From Aestuariibaculum lutulentum (GTDB lineage Bacteria; Bacteroidota; Bacteroidia; Flavobacteriales; Flavobacteriaceae), in NCBI RefSeq assembly GCF_032926325.1, contig NZ_CP136709.1:1215501-1279500 (forward strand): a stretch of 64,000 nt of DNA. Direction: 5' to 3'. Shown one piece after another: positions 35,005 through 44,053 of the stretch; within the stretch, counting starts at the first letter, position 1; every line of letters begins with the position of its first letter. The notes under the pieces are model-generated. The model worked only from the letters and a program-made list of their open reading frames with translations. It did not search any database and had not been told where the DNA came from. A program made the translations under genes and the position numbers.

Positions 35005-35493
35005 TTAATAATTACGTTTTTCTGGTTCTACAAAAGGCATATATAGTAATTTGAATAAATCTTCTTCTTCACGAACTGCTATACGTTGACCATCTATATA
35101 CAAATAGCCACCTTCACTTCTAAATCCCTGAAACACCCATCCAGAGGCCAATATATGATGTGAGTAATCGGCACTACCAGTTCTTAAAGCATATATAAGC
35201 CCCCAATTATCCCACTCTGCAAAAAATAAATCAAGCTTAATTCCTTCTGGAAGTATTCGCTGGGTATATTTACATGGTAATTCACCTTTAACTTTTTCCC
35301 ATTGGTTCACTACTAAGGCAATTCCACTTTCAAAAAGCCCTACATCATATGGTTTTGGTATGGCTACTATTTCAATATCTTTCACTTCAGGTTTTTTCCT
35401 CCTGATACTCCCTGCTATTTCAATGCGCTCGCAGTGAGGAGCGAGTTGTTGTTTTACTTTTTGTGCTATTATTAATGCTTTACTATATTCCAT
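35005..35493 (-). CDS. Pol-beta-like nucleotidyltransferase
   Basis: 162 aa. It has the helical start of a Pol-X domain and then the palm motif IEIAGSIRRKKPEVKDIEIVAI (about 24-45; GS..RR.....D-x-E pattern). A later acidic strand KLDLFFAEWDNWG and the C-terminal SEGGYLYIDGQRI complete it. It resembles the palm/fingers of DNA polymerase X without an N-terminal 8-kDa domain or PHP domain. It lies just downstream of the primase-helicase gene, so a role in element DNA repair or replication is likely. Confidence 0.65.
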   Translation of the reverse strand: MEYSKALIIAQKVKQQLAPHCERIEIAGSIRRKKPEVKDIEIVAIPKPYDVGLFESGIALVVNQWEKVKGELPCKYTQRILPEGIKLDLFFAEWDNWGLIYALRTGSADYSHHILASGWVFQGFRSEGGYLYIDGQRIAVREEEDLFKLLYMPFVEPEKRNY

Positions 35494-35555
35494 AATTTAA
35501 ATTTTATATGGAGAATGAATTCTCGAATATGTATTGGTGAATAAAAGTTTTTCTT

Positions 35556-35604
35556 ATCAGGTAACTTTGATAACAACAATAACTAATCAGGTTATTTTAG
35601 TTAC
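35556..35604. repeat. Imperfect 19-bp direct repeats near the primase gene
   Basis: ATCAGGTAACTTTGATAAC (35556-35574) and ATCAGGTTATTTTAGTTAC (35586-35604) agree at 14 of 19 positions, 30 bp start to start, in the AT-rich 138-bp gap between the nucleotidyltransferase and primase genes. Possible iteron/origin or operator. Confidence 0.3.
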
Positions 35605-35631
35605 TGTAGTTATTATTAATTAATATAATTT

Positions 35632-37416
35632 TTACTTTGGAAGTTCTTTGGTTAAAAATGCTGCCAATTTGTTACCCGAAACACGTTCAACCATTATATT
35701 TAAGTCTTTTAGTCTTTTAATAAAATTTCCTTTATTTGCAGGCTTAAATCCGTCTTCTGAGCAATATTGCCTATAGAATTGGTATAATTCTTTGATTAGC
35801 GTATAATCATTTGGTGTAACAACAAAATTATTTTCATCTACAAACATTTTAACACTGTCAGATTGTTTTTTATAGTCTAAAACAGCTTCTTCTGCCGCAC
35901 TACATTTAGAAAATCCTTTCTGATCCAATATTCTATTTAAACCCTCCAAAGCCCAATTAAAAACACCCGACAATTCATTTTCTATAATTTTTCTGTGCAA
36001 ATTTTTATCTTGCTCTTCAGGAGGAATTACAACATCAAATGGGATAATTAAAAAGCGTCTAAAGAATGCGTTTGTTTGTTCTACCTCTTTAGGCAGTTCG
36101 TTACAATTAAATATAAGTTTAGCATATTGCTTTAAAGTAAATGGTTGGCCGTAAGGTAATCGGGCTTCTACAGGTTCGCCGGATACCAATTGTTTAAAAA
36201 TTGAACTTTCCAGTTTTCCATTGATTTCACTGGCATAATTCACTAATTTATTGGATATTTTCGCTCGATAATAACCACTTTCATTGGTTAGGCTTTGTAA
36301 AGAATAATTACTTACATTTTCATCACCTAATAATGCTCTAACAATTTCAAAAAAAACGGACTTACCATTTGCTCCACTGCCATAAAGTATTAATGCCTTT
36401 TCTTCTTTCAATTTGCTGTTGTTGTTTTTTATAAATACAAAACCCAAATATTCTGCTAACACATTTTGACGTTCTTTATCTGGAAGTACCTGGTCTAAAT
36501 ATTGTTGAAATATTGGCGCTTTAGCTTCGGCATCATATTCAAATGGCAATTGGTAAGTTAGGAAATCCTTTGGATTGTAAGCCCTTAACCGGGAACTTTC
36601 AGGGCTAATTTCAAATGTTCCATTTTTTAAATTAATTAAAACATTGTCTACCGAGTTAGGAACCACATCAAGATAAGCAGTTGCCAAAAATTGCTCATGT
36701 AGTTCTTTTTTGAATTTATGATATTTAGCCGTTAAATGCGGCACACCCATAATTACTGATGCTTGACCTAGAAATATTTGAAAAGCCTCTTTGTCTATTT
36801 CAACCCAATAAGCACTATTATACAAATAAATAAAACTATGATTTTTACATAAATCCCAATTATTATGTTTAGCAATCATTAAAACATTATCAACCGAAAT
36901 AACGCAATAGTGCTTGTTTGAAATTTTAAAATTATCATGAGCGCCGGGGTTTGCTATATTTTCAAAATCTATAGGACTAAATTGTTTTAATAACTCTGAT
37001 AAAATCCATCTGTGATTAATAATTGAAATAGAGTTTCCTAAACTATCTAATTCTGCCTCATGTTTTCCAACTTCTAAATCGTTCATTTTAGGCTGTATGC
37101 TAAGTTTAATACCGTGCATTTCTACCGTTTTATAAAATGTAGATATATTAATATCTGTACGATTATATGACAGACACTTATTATACTGATTATCACATAA
37201 AGCTTCATTATATTGCTTATTACATTTACTAATTTGGTGGTAGTATTTTCTTCCTGTTTCACCAAATTCTCCAGAAATAGCAAAACCTAAATTTACCCAA
37301 GTCTTAAAATCTGTTGTAATATCTATATTAGATTTTTGTATTTGAGCTATGCATGCTTCAAATTGATTGCGATCTGAATCTGATTCTTTATCATGAGTGA
37401 TTTTAAATGTTATCAT
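35632..37416 (-). CDS. P4-type primase/SF3 helicase
   Basis: 594 aa. The N-terminus has a primase-associated PriCT-2-like domain (WVNLGFAISGEFGETGRKYY, about 42-60). The C-terminal half is an SF3 helicase with D5_N region and Walker A GSGANGKSVFFE (about 350-361), sensor/B' region LIFNCNELPKE, and FFRRFLIIPFDVVIP. This is the phage/plasmid replication helicase of P4-like elements. It overlaps the HTH gene (37403-37741) by 14 nt. Confidence 0.85.
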   Translation of the reverse strand: MITFKITHDKESDSDRNQFEACIAQIQKSNIDITTDFKTWVNLGFAISGEFGETGRKYYHQISKCNKQYNEALCDNQYNKCLSYNRTDINISTFYKTVEMHGIKLSIQPKMNDLEVGKHEAELDSLGNSISIINHRWILSELLKQFSPIDFENIANPGAHDNFKISNKHYCVISVDNVLMIAKHNNWDLCKNHSFIYLYNSAYWVEIDKEAFQIFLGQASVIMGVPHLTAKYHKFKKELHEQFLATAYLDVVPNSVDNVLINLKNGTFEISPESSRLRAYNPKDFLTYQLPFEYDAEAKAPIFQQYLDQVLPDKERQNVLAEYLGFVFIKNNNSKLKEEKALILYGSGANGKSVFFEIVRALLGDENVSNYSLQSLTNESGYYRAKISNKLVNYASEINGKLESSIFKQLVSGEPVEARLPYGQPFTLKQYAKLIFNCNELPKEVEQTNAFFRRFLIIPFDVVIPPEEQDKNLHRKIIENELSGVFNWALEGLNRILDQKGFSKCSAAEEAVLDYKKQSDSVKMFVDENNFVVTPNDYTLIKELYQFYRQYCSEDGFKPANKGNFIKRLKDLNIMVERVSGNKLAAFLTKELPK

Positions 37417-37741
37417 GTCTTACTTTTTTTAAAAACGTTAAACATTCTAACAAATCACAACACATATAATATAGTCTAGCACCTATTCCGTAATCTTTGA
37501 CTTTACCTTTGTTAGTCCAAGCACATAAGATGCTTGAATCCACCCATAGAAAATTGCAGGTTTCTTCTTGCGTCCGTAGTTCTCCCGTAATTTTTTTGGA
37601 TTGTAGCTCGTGTTGTAGCTCAGCTACATTTTTCGTAACTATTGTGCCTATCAATTCCTGAAGTTCTTCGATTGATAGGCCTTGAAATAAAATTGCTTTT
37701 TTCTTCATGAGTTCTTTTAAATAAAAAAATTGATGGAACAA
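37403..37741 (-). CDS. Excisionase-like HTH protein
   Basis: 112 aa (or 101 if the Met at about residue 12, MKKKAIL, is used). The C-terminal half is a MerR/excisionase-type HTH: RTQEETCNFLWVDSSILCAW then GKVKDYGIGARLYY, giving the winged-helix pattern with the usual wing Arg. These small proteins often direct excision or regulate the integrase. It overlaps the primase start by 14 nt, so the two are coupled. Confidence 0.65.
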   Translation of the reverse strand: MFHQFFYLKELMKKKAILFQGLSIEELQELIGTIVTKNVAELQHELQSKKITGELRTQEETCNFLWVDSSILCAWTNKGKVKDYGIGARLYYMCCDLLECLTFLKKVRHDNI

Positions 37742-37798
37742 ATGAAGTGAGGTACTTAGGTAAGTACTAATACCTAAATATACCTGGAAATACCCTAG

Positions 37799-38701
37799 TT
37801 AATTGTTTTCATCCAGATAATCTTGTAAATCCTTATTTTCTTTTGTGATTTCTAGAATAGTTTCCTTCCAATCTTTACCAAAAGATTTTATTAGTAATTC
37901 AGGGTTTCCTAAATCATCATAGTGCTTTAAAACAGCCCTATAAAATCCTTGCCCAGATAAGCCAGTTCTTGCTTTACCTATTTTTTCCAATTCAGATTTA
38001 ATAAAAGTACCTTCTGTACTTATAGGCGGCTTTAATCCTTTAAATTTCAATTCTAACAGATAAGCTAAAGCATGCCATTTTTCAGAATACTTTTTAGGCT
38101 TATTTGATAAATGATCTTTAATAATAATACTTGAGTCTTTAGTCGCTGTTTTTATATATGGATCTACAGAATTTTGAAGCCTCGATTTTTCATCATTGAT
38201 GAAATCTATTATTCTTTTAGTACTCGTAATTATATTGTTATATATTTTTTTCATATTACTTTTAATATAATCCTCATTACAAGATGAATCCCAACTTTCT
38301 TTAAGAATTATATTTAAGTCTTCCTTAGTGTATTGGGGTACTGATATGTTATTGACTTTGGATGTGGTTTTTGGTTTAGGATTGAGTATAGATTGGAATA
38401 CAAAATTGACTATAGATTGTGGTACAGATGGTTTGGGTATAGGCTTAAATTTGTGCTGGGATTCAATAAAGTTGTTTATAATTGAAAGATATATATGCCT
38501 GTTCAGTCCTTGATTAATTTCCTTCTCAAAGTTTTTATCAAAATTATCCACTATGAATTTTAATTCATTGTAAATGGCATTATAAGTTTTCAATTCATCT
38601 TCTAAAAACAAATCTGGAGTATTGTCTTCATAATCGTCCAAATAAGCTAATAATCTGTTCTTATAAGTCTCTTTATATTCCTTAAACGTAAATCCTAACA
38701 T
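37799..38701 (-). CDS. Hypothetical protein of the replication region
   Basis: 300 aa, soluble, mostly helical with a Pro-rich linker (FKPIPKPSVPQSI, about 100-112). The C-terminal part (KWHALAYLLELKFKGLKPP; LEKIGKARTGLSGQGFYRAV) resembles a conserved tail found near primases of Bacteroidota elements. No catalytic motif is seen; possibly a DNA-binding accessory. Confidence 0.55.
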   Translation of the reverse strand: MLGFTFKEYKETYKNRLLAYLDDYEDNTPDLFLEDELKTYNAIYNELKFIVDNFDKNFEKEINQGLNRHIYLSIINNFIESQHKFKPIPKPSVPQSIVNFVFQSILNPKPKTTSKVNNISVPQYTKEDLNIILKESWDSSCNEDYIKSNMKKIYNNIITSTKRIIDFINDEKSRLQNSVDPYIKTATKDSSIIIKDHLSNKPKKYSEKWHALAYLLELKFKGLKPPISTEGTFIKSELEKIGKARTGLSGQGFYRAVLKHYDDLGNPELLIKSFGKDWKETILEITKENKDLQDYLDENN

Positions 38702-38881
38702 GTGTTTAGGTTAAAAATATTTAGTTAATACAATTGCTACATCCTTATTGCTTTTACCAATATAATTCAAAAACATTATCTGTAAACTAAGTCCAGCTAC
38801 ATAAACTAAATGATTTTACCGGATACCTCTGTTAAACAGTTATAAATTGTAGTTTTTCTCGATTCAAATACAGAACACATA

Positions 38882-40240
38882 TCAATCTCCTGGGTTCCAA
38901 TATTCTAAACCGAGTTTAACATCAAGCCCTGTTGCTAATTTTATTTCATCCTTAATAACATCTGAGACATAATTTTCATTACCTTGTGTTGTAACAACAC
39001 TATCGTGAATTGTAAATATTGGAAGTTCGGGCTTTTCTATTGAAATGAGTTTTGTAACACGCTCAATGATTATTTCGCTTTCGATACGTTGTAAGATATG
39101 AGATAATGCTTTATGGTTCTTCCTTTTGATTAATGCAAATAATTTATGGACTTCAGGAAGAGCATTCTTGAAATCCTTTTTGAATTGGGATTTTGATCTG
39201 TTTTTTGAGAAAAAATAAATTAAAATCATTAACTTCACTTTTGGTCTATCGAATGGTTGTTCTGGATATAATTTGGTGTGAATTGTATTATAAAAATCTG
39301 CAGAATTAACCATATCTAAATACTCTGAAAAACTAGTATTCATAGTACTTTCCAAAGTTTTTCCTAACATAATGATTAAGGATATATACTCAGATTCCTC
39401 CCCTATCACTTTACTTAATGAAGGCATCTTATACATGTTAAAATTTTCGCTTTTTTCTTCGTAAAAAGCAGTATTAAATAATAAAGTACTGAAAAATGGC
39501 TGCGAATTCTTAATATCAACGTTAACTAACTTCTTACTATCATAAGTAATATAATTTCTAAGCTCCTTTTTGATATTCGTTAAATTAGAATGAAATCTGC
39601 CTACATTATCATCAACACTATAATAAAAATTTAGGTTTTCTAGTTTGCTTATAGAGTAAATTGCTTTTACTTTTTTTGTATGACTACTTGGAGTTCCTAT
39701 CTTTGGACCTCTAATCCCACCGGTTTCTACCGGAAACAATTCATTTAATTTCAGTTTAGCTTTTTGGCTGTCAATCTCAAGCTTTTCATTAAACCATTTG
39801 GTTAAATATGGATAATTCTTTTCGGTTTTTTTATTCTTAGCAATGGTTTTAGCATTATCCTTAATTCTATTCCTCTTTGATACAGCATCTTGAATTGGAA
39901 TAAAATTAATGGTCATATCTTCTTTATTTCTCCCACTAATTAAATACCCCTTGCTTTTATATCCAGGGATATACTCCATATCTGTACGGATAAAACCATG
40001 CTCAAGCATATGATCTAGATACTGCTTGTAGTTTTTGATTCTTTTTTGAAGTATCACCGAACTGGTGTTAATAAAACCAAGGTTTTGATCTAAATCGCCA
40101 TGCTCCATTCCCTTTGCTAAGTATTCTACAATAAAATAAAAATGATCAATTTTATATTTAAATTCTGGTGGATATTTAGTTAAAAACCCTTCTACATCAA
40201 TAGAACTAGGTATTTCCCAATGTGACTTATCGTTAATCAT
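38882..40240 (-). CDS. Family-A-polymerase-like replication protein
   Basis: 452 aa, soluble. After a helical N-terminal domain there is a strand-loop LVNVDIKNSQPFF (about 237-249) in the place of polymerase motif A (D-x-x-x-S-Q). A helix RPKVKLMILIYFFSKNRS (about 336-353) has the motif-B look, with K, Y and F. IFTIHDSVVTT (about 408-418) is motif C. The triad D...K/Y...HD is what family-A polymerases use. There is no 3'-5' or 5'-3' exonuclease region, and the length is half that of Pol I. It sits between the integrase and the primase region. The polymerase call is motif-based and needs structural confirmation. Confidence 0.5.
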   Translation of the reverse strand: MINDKSHWEIPSSIDVEGFLTKYPPEFKYKIDHFYFIVEYLAKGMEHGDLDQNLGFINTSSVILQKRIKNYKQYLDHMLEHGFIRTDMEYIPGYKSKGYLISGRNKEDMTINFIPIQDAVSKRNRIKDNAKTIAKNKKTEKNYPYLTKWFNEKLEIDSQKAKLKLNELFPVETGGIRGPKIGTPSSHTKKVKAIYSISKLENLNFYYSVDDNVGRFHSNLTNIKKELRNYITYDSKKLVNVDIKNSQPFFSTLLFNTAFYEEKSENFNMYKMPSLSKVIGEESEYISLIIMLGKTLESTMNTSFSEYLDMVNSADFYNTIHTKLYPEQPFDRPKVKLMILIYFFSKNRSKSQFKKDFKNALPEVHKLFALIKRKNHKALSHILQRIESEIIIERVTKLISIEKPELPIFTIHDSVVTTQGNENYVSDVIKDEIKLATGLDVKLGLEYWNPGD

Positions 40241-40313
40241 CTATTGTCTATAACATAATAAATTATACTTATTTAACTTTAACTTATTAGATTACAAAAT
40301 ATAAAAATTTAAC

Positions 40314-41510
40314 CTAAAAAATTACGTTTTTATGCATCTCATCTAATTTAGATACATCAAAACTATCCAGATAAATATTCGTTGTTTTATTTCCATATTC
40401 ATGTCCTAATGCTTCTGCAATCATTTCGTTGGAATATCTGAGTTGTTTGGCTACTTGAGCAAAAGTATAACGCGCAGTATAGGTGGTAATAGAAATTGGT
40501 AAATTAGCTTGCTTCGATAAACGCTTTAAATACTTATTGGTAGTCTTTATCCATTGTAATAGAATCTTTTTAGCTTCAACACTATCCTCTGTAATAGAAT
40601 TAGATAAAATAGGTAGCAAATAATCACCATTACTTCTGAAATTATTTAATATTTCTTTCGCTGGACTAAAGAGTTTCACACTATAATGTTTATGAGTTTT
40701 TCGACGCTGATATTCAATTCTATTACCACAAATATTGCCGTGCTTTAGATAAGCCATATCTGTAAATGAAATACCTCTTAAATAAAAACTAAGCATAAAA
40801 TACTGTAATGCCTGCCACTCTGCTGAATTTACCTCCAGATCCATTCTATTCAATTTAATAATCGCTTCTTTAGAAATGGCTCTACTTGGTGTTTTCTCTA
40901 CTTTAACAGTAATATCACTAAAGGGATAATATGCTCTACCCACAAGCTTATGTTTTATAGCCTTATTATAAATGGCTCGAATAGATCTTAAATAACTGGC
41001 TATACTGTTTTGTTTTAATCCTGATGCCTTTAAATGATGAATAAACCCATCTAACAACTCGTAATTTAGTTCTTCAAATGAAACTTCCTTACCACAGTAT
41101 TTTATTAACCTATTAACAGCAGCTTGATAAGCTATAGCATTACCGGTACGCTTAGCATCTAACATTTGTTTTATTAATTTATTAGCAAACACTTCAAAAG
41201 TATCTACAGCCTTATCACTGGATTTACCGTCGAGCATCATTTTTAATTTTTCAATGGTAAATTGATCATCAAGCATCAATAACGCATGCTGAATTTTATA
41301 ATGCTCCTCAAATAATTTAATATTTATAAGCTTTGCGTTAGGATGATCGCTGCTAACTTCATTTTTAATAGCATCCCAAAATAATTTAGGAATTGAATAG
41401 CCCGAATTGATGGTGTAAACCTTCTTGAAATGTGTAATTCGGTAAATAATGTTGTAATTACCATCGGATTTTGCTCGTCTGGTATCTAAAATAGTTTTGA
41501 CATTTGCCAT
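40314..41510 (-). CDS. Tyrosine integrase of element B (intact)
   Basis: 398 aa. N-terminal arm-binding and SAM-like domains (about 1-215) are followed by a catalytic domain: box I LRGISFTDMAYL (Arg present), box II ITTYTARYTFAQ (Tyr-x-x-Arg; His replaced by Tyr, as in many Bacteroidota integrases), ALGHEYGNKTTNIYLDSF with the nucleophile Tyr near the C-terminus. It belongs to a different subgroup from the island A integrases (which lack the box I Arg). It starts 95 bp from the right 119-bp repeat, with putative arm sites (41534-41555) between them. Confidence 0.9.
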   Translation of the reverse strand: MANVKTILDTRRAKSDGNYNIIYRITHFKKVYTINSGYSIPKLFWDAIKNEVSSDHPNAKLINIKLFEEHYKIQHALLMLDDQFTIEKLKMMLDGKSSDKAVDTFEVFANKLIKQMLDAKRTGNAIAYQAAVNRLIKYCGKEVSFEELNYELLDGFIHHLKASGLKQNSIASYLRSIRAIYNKAIKHKLVGRAYYPFSDITVKVEKTPSRAISKEAIIKLNRMDLEVNSAEWQALQYFMLSFYLRGISFTDMAYLKHGNICGNRIEYQRRKTHKHYSVKLFSPAKEILNNFRSNGDYLLPILSNSITEDSVEAKKILLQWIKTTNKYLKRLSKQANLPISITTYTARYTFAQVAKQLRYSNEMIAEALGHEYGNKTTNIYLDSFDVSKLDEMHKNVIF

Positions 41511-41604
41511 AATGTTGAATTGTTATGGTCAAGATTGTGCAAAATATGTGCAAACTAAAGCGCGAAGAAGTAACCATTTCATTCTCTTCTCTGGAAAAAA
41601 ATAG

Positions 41605-41723
41605 CACAAAAAAAGCCTCACATTTCTGTAAGGCTTAAATTTTGCTCCCCCTCTTGGGCTCGAACCAAGGACCCTTTGATTAACAGTCAAATGCTCTAAC
41701 CAACTGAGCTAAGGAGGAGTGTT
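41605..41723. repeat. 119-bp direct repeat, right copy (contains complete tRNA-Asn)
   Basis: Identical to 11159-11277. It forms the right boundary of element B; the chromosome resumes to its right with rseP. Confidence 0.85.
41645..41718 (-). tRNA. tRNA-Asn (anticodon GUU), right copy
   Basis: 74 nt, base-for-base the same as 11199-11272 with a complete cloverleaf and a GTT anticodon; the same terminator follows on the minus strand (about 41607-41637). It is the probable original chromosomal gene, as rseP and housekeeping genes follow it. Confidence 0.95.
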
Positions 41724-41797
41724 AATGCGTTGCTTTCGCTAAGCGGTTGCAAATATAAGACCCTTTTTGATATCTGCAAACATTTTTTGAAAAAATT

Positions 41798-43144
41798 TTA
41801 ATTAAAAATTGCTTTAAAAATATCATTGCCGTTTGCAAACAATACTAATGCAATGAGAATCAGGAACCCAACCATTTGTGCGTACTCTAAAAATTTATCT
41901 CCAGGTTTTCTTCCAGAAACGATTTCGTATAGTAAAAACATAACATGACCTCCATCTAAAGCCGGAATCGGTAATAAATTTAAAACGCCAAGCATAATTG
42001 ATAAGAATGCTGTTATTCCCCAAAACACCTGCCAGCTCCAAAAACTTGGAAATATATCATAAATGGCTTTAAATCCACCTACGCCTTTATAAGCACCTGT
42101 ACTTGGTGTGAAAATAGCACTTAACTGATCCCAGTAAGACACAATACGCTCTTTAAACTTGGTTATACCTACCGGAACCGATTCTAATAAACCGTATTCC
42201 TTTGTTTCATACTTGTAGTATCCTAATGCTTCTAATGTTTCTGAAGTCGATCTTCCGGCATAAACCAATCCTAATTTACCTTCTGAATCAATTTTTAAAG
42301 GCAGTTCTACTTCATACTGGTCTCTTAATACCGTAGCTGTTACTTCCTGTCCTTTAAACTCATTTAAATATCCTTTTACCTGATCGGCATACCTTGTTTT
42401 GTTTCCATTAACCTTAACAACGATATCTCCCTTCTGCAATCCACTAGATACATTAAGTGACGTATCTGGCACCTGAACAACTACAAATGGTTCACGAAGA
42501 CTGATAAACGATTTTTCTTTGGAATCGATTAATTGTGCTAAAAAATCTTCTGGTAAATGCACTACCGACTGTACACCGTCGCGTTCAATAGTCACATCTT
42601 TACCGAATAAAACCTTTTCAGAAATTTCAGAATACGTATTTATCTTTTGCCCATCAACCGATAAAATTTTATCTCCTGTTAATAAACCTGCCTTATTCGC
42701 CACGGTACTTTCAATTAAAAGTCCGTCTTTAATATTTTCGTTTGGTAAAAAGATATCGCCATAAAAATAACTCATACCTATGTAAATCAATATAGCCAAC
42801 AAGAAATTTACAGTAACACCACCCAACATAATAATTAAACGTTGCCAAGCTGGTTTAGAGCGAAATTCCCAAGGTTGCGGTTCTTGCGCCATTTGTTCGG
42901 TATCCATACTTTCATCAATCATCCCGGAAATTTTCACATAACCTCCAAGTGGCAACCACCCTATTCCATATTCAGTTTCCCCAATTTTCTTTTTAAGCAA
43001 TGAAAATTTAACATCGAAAAATAAGTAGAACTTTTCTACGCGTGTTTTAAATGCTTTTGCTGGTATAAAATGGCCTAATTCGTGTAAAATAATAAGTAAC
43101 GAAAGGCTAAGTAAGAATTGAGAAATTTTAATAACAAACTCCAT
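41798..43144 (-). CDS. rseP: RseP site-2 intramembrane metalloprotease
   Basis: 448 aa. Zinc site HELGH (21-25) in the first membrane span, two PDZ domains in the middle, and the second metal ligand motif NLLPIPALDGGH in a later span (about 390-401). It cleaves anti-sigma factors and leftover signal peptides in the inner membrane. A -7 box CAAAAGTA (43174-43181, minus-strand TACTTTTG) lies 30 bp upstream of the start. It is an unremarkable, full-length chromosomal gene. Confidence 0.95.
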   Translation of the reverse strand: MEFVIKISQFLLSLSLLIILHELGHFIPAKAFKTRVEKFYLFFDVKFSLLKKKIGETEYGIGWLPLGGYVKISGMIDESMDTEQMAQEPQPWEFRSKPAWQRLIIMLGGVTVNFLLAILIYIGMSYFYGDIFLPNENIKDGLLIESTVANKAGLLTGDKILSVDGQKINTYSEISEKVLFGKDVTIERDGVQSVVHLPEDFLAQLIDSKEKSFISLREPFVVVQVPDTSLNVSSGLQKGDIVVKVNGNKTRYADQVKGYLNEFKGQEVTATVLRDQYEVELPLKIDSEGKLGLVYAGRSTSETLEALGYYKYETKEYGLLESVPVGITKFKERIVSYWDQLSAIFTPSTGAYKGVGGFKAIYDIFPSFWSWQVFWGITAFLSIMLGVLNLLPIPALDGGHVMFLLYEIVSGRKPGDKFLEYAQMVGFLILIALVLFANGNDIFKAIFN

Positions 43145-43277
43145 ATAACGTCATTCAATTTTTTTATGTCGCCCAAAAGTAAGCTTTTAAACCAACTTTA
43201 AAAAGACAATTGTTTAATCGCTTGGTTTTTAACAAGAAATTAAAAGATAATCCCTGCGGCGTCTCTAATTTTCAATG

Positions 43278-43285
43278 TATTTTTG
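43278..43285 (+). promoter_or_regulatory. -7 box of the SCO gene
   Basis: TATTTTTG fits TAnnTTTG. It contains the TTG (43283-43285) that could be taken as a start codon, so translation begins later, at ATG 43307. Confidence 0.55.
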
Positions 43286-43306
43286 CAAGAATCAAATTTT
43301 TCAGAA

Positions 43307-43981
43307 ATGCTTTCGTTTTTTAAAGGATACAAAACATTTGCTATAGTTTTTGCTATCATTTCGGTTATAATCATATCTCTTATTTACAACACGTTGAATG
43401 TTTACCAACCGCTACCAATTTATCAACCTGCCATGGTAAGCACTGAGTTGGTCGATACCACCATTCAGTATCAAAAAAAATATCATAAAATCGCCGATTT
43501 CTCCTTAATCAATCAAAATGGAAAAACAATTACTCAAGACGATTACAACGATAAAATTTACGTGGCCGATTTCTTTTTTACAACCTGCGGAACCATTTGC
43601 CCGATTATGACAAAAAACATGGTCGATATTCAAACCGCTATTATGAAATACGACGATGTCATGCTTCTATCTCATACGGTAACGCCTGAAATAGATTCTG
43701 TAGAACAACTTAAAAGATATGCTGTTCAAAAAGGTGTTATAGATAGAAAATGGAATTTAGTTACCGGCGATAAAAAAGAAATTTATGCGCTTGCGCGGAA
43801 AAGTTATCTGGCCGTAAAAGACGATGGTGACGGTGGCCCATTCGATATGGTCCATACCGAAAACTTTATGCTGATTGATAAAAAACGACAAATTCGTGGC
43901 TTTTACGATGGCACAAATCCCGAAGATATTGAACGCCTCATTCAGGATATCAGCATCTTAAAACAAGAGTATGAACAATAG
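43307..43981 (+). CDS. SCO1/SenC-family copper/thioredoxin-like protein
   Basis: 224 aa from ATG 43307 (MLSFFKGYK). A longer start at TTG 43283 is unlikely because that TTG lies in the promoter -7 box. One N-terminal membrane span (FAIVFAIISVIIISLI) anchors a periplasmic thioredoxin-fold domain with CGTIC (Cys-x-x-x-Cys) and a later His (VHTENF), the three copper ligands of SCO proteins. SCO proteins help assemble the CuA site of cytochrome oxidase. It is followed by the feo locus after 72 bp. Confidence 0.85.
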   Translation: MLSFFKGYKTFAIVFAIISVIIISLIYNTLNVYQPLPIYQPAMVSTELVDTTIQYQKKYHKIADFSLINQNGKTITQDDYNDKIYVADFFFTTCGTICPIMTKNMVDIQTAIMKYDDVMLLSHTVTPEIDSVEQLKRYAVQKGVIDRKWNLVTGDKKEIYALARKSYLAVKDDGDGGPFDMVHTENFMLIDKKRQIRGFYDGTNPEDIERLIQDISILKQEYEQ

Positions 43982-43999
43982 TTTTTTAGCCTCAATTTT

Positions 44000-44010
44000 T
44001 TTAGCCTAAA
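44000..44010. promoter_or_regulatory. DtxR-type operator in front of feoAB
   Basis: TTTAGCCTAAA is a palindrome matching the centre of DtxR/IdeR boxes (TTAG-n-CTAA). It lies about 10 bp upstream of the -7 box TACTTTTG (44020-44027), where a repressor would block transcription. A partial copy (TTTAGCCT) is found at 43985-43992. Confidence 0.5.
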
Positions 44011-44053
44011 TTTTTACATTACTTTTGCCTCTTTAAATTCAATCTAAATAAGC

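Larger units (their letters stand above)
11278..41604. mobile_element. Element B: satellite-like integrated element with defence cargo
   Basis: The 30.3-kb segment lies between two perfect 119-bp tRNA-Asn repeats, with an intact tyrosine integrase (40314-41510) pointing inward 95 bp from the right repeat. The replication set is a PolA-like protein, P4-type primase-helicase, excisionase-like HTH, Pol-beta-like nucleotidyltransferase and XRE repressor. The cargo is McrBC-like genes with a dual methyltransferase, AbiH, nuclease-DUF2075, DUF6236 and a Cap4-STAND protein. No structural phage genes, terminase, relaxase or type IV secretion genes are seen. This fits a phage satellite or an autonomous non-conjugative island; the exact class is inference. 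Confidence 0.7.

Noticed and set aside
11278..41604. Complete prophage or conjugative element
   Set aside because: No capsid, portal, terminase, tail, relaxase, coupling protein or type IV secretion gene could be found, so only a satellite-like or non-conjugative element is supported.
43283..43306. TTG start for the SCO protein, adding 8 residues
   Set aside because: The TTG is part of the -7 box TATTTTTG; the ATG at 43307 starts directly before the membrane anchor.
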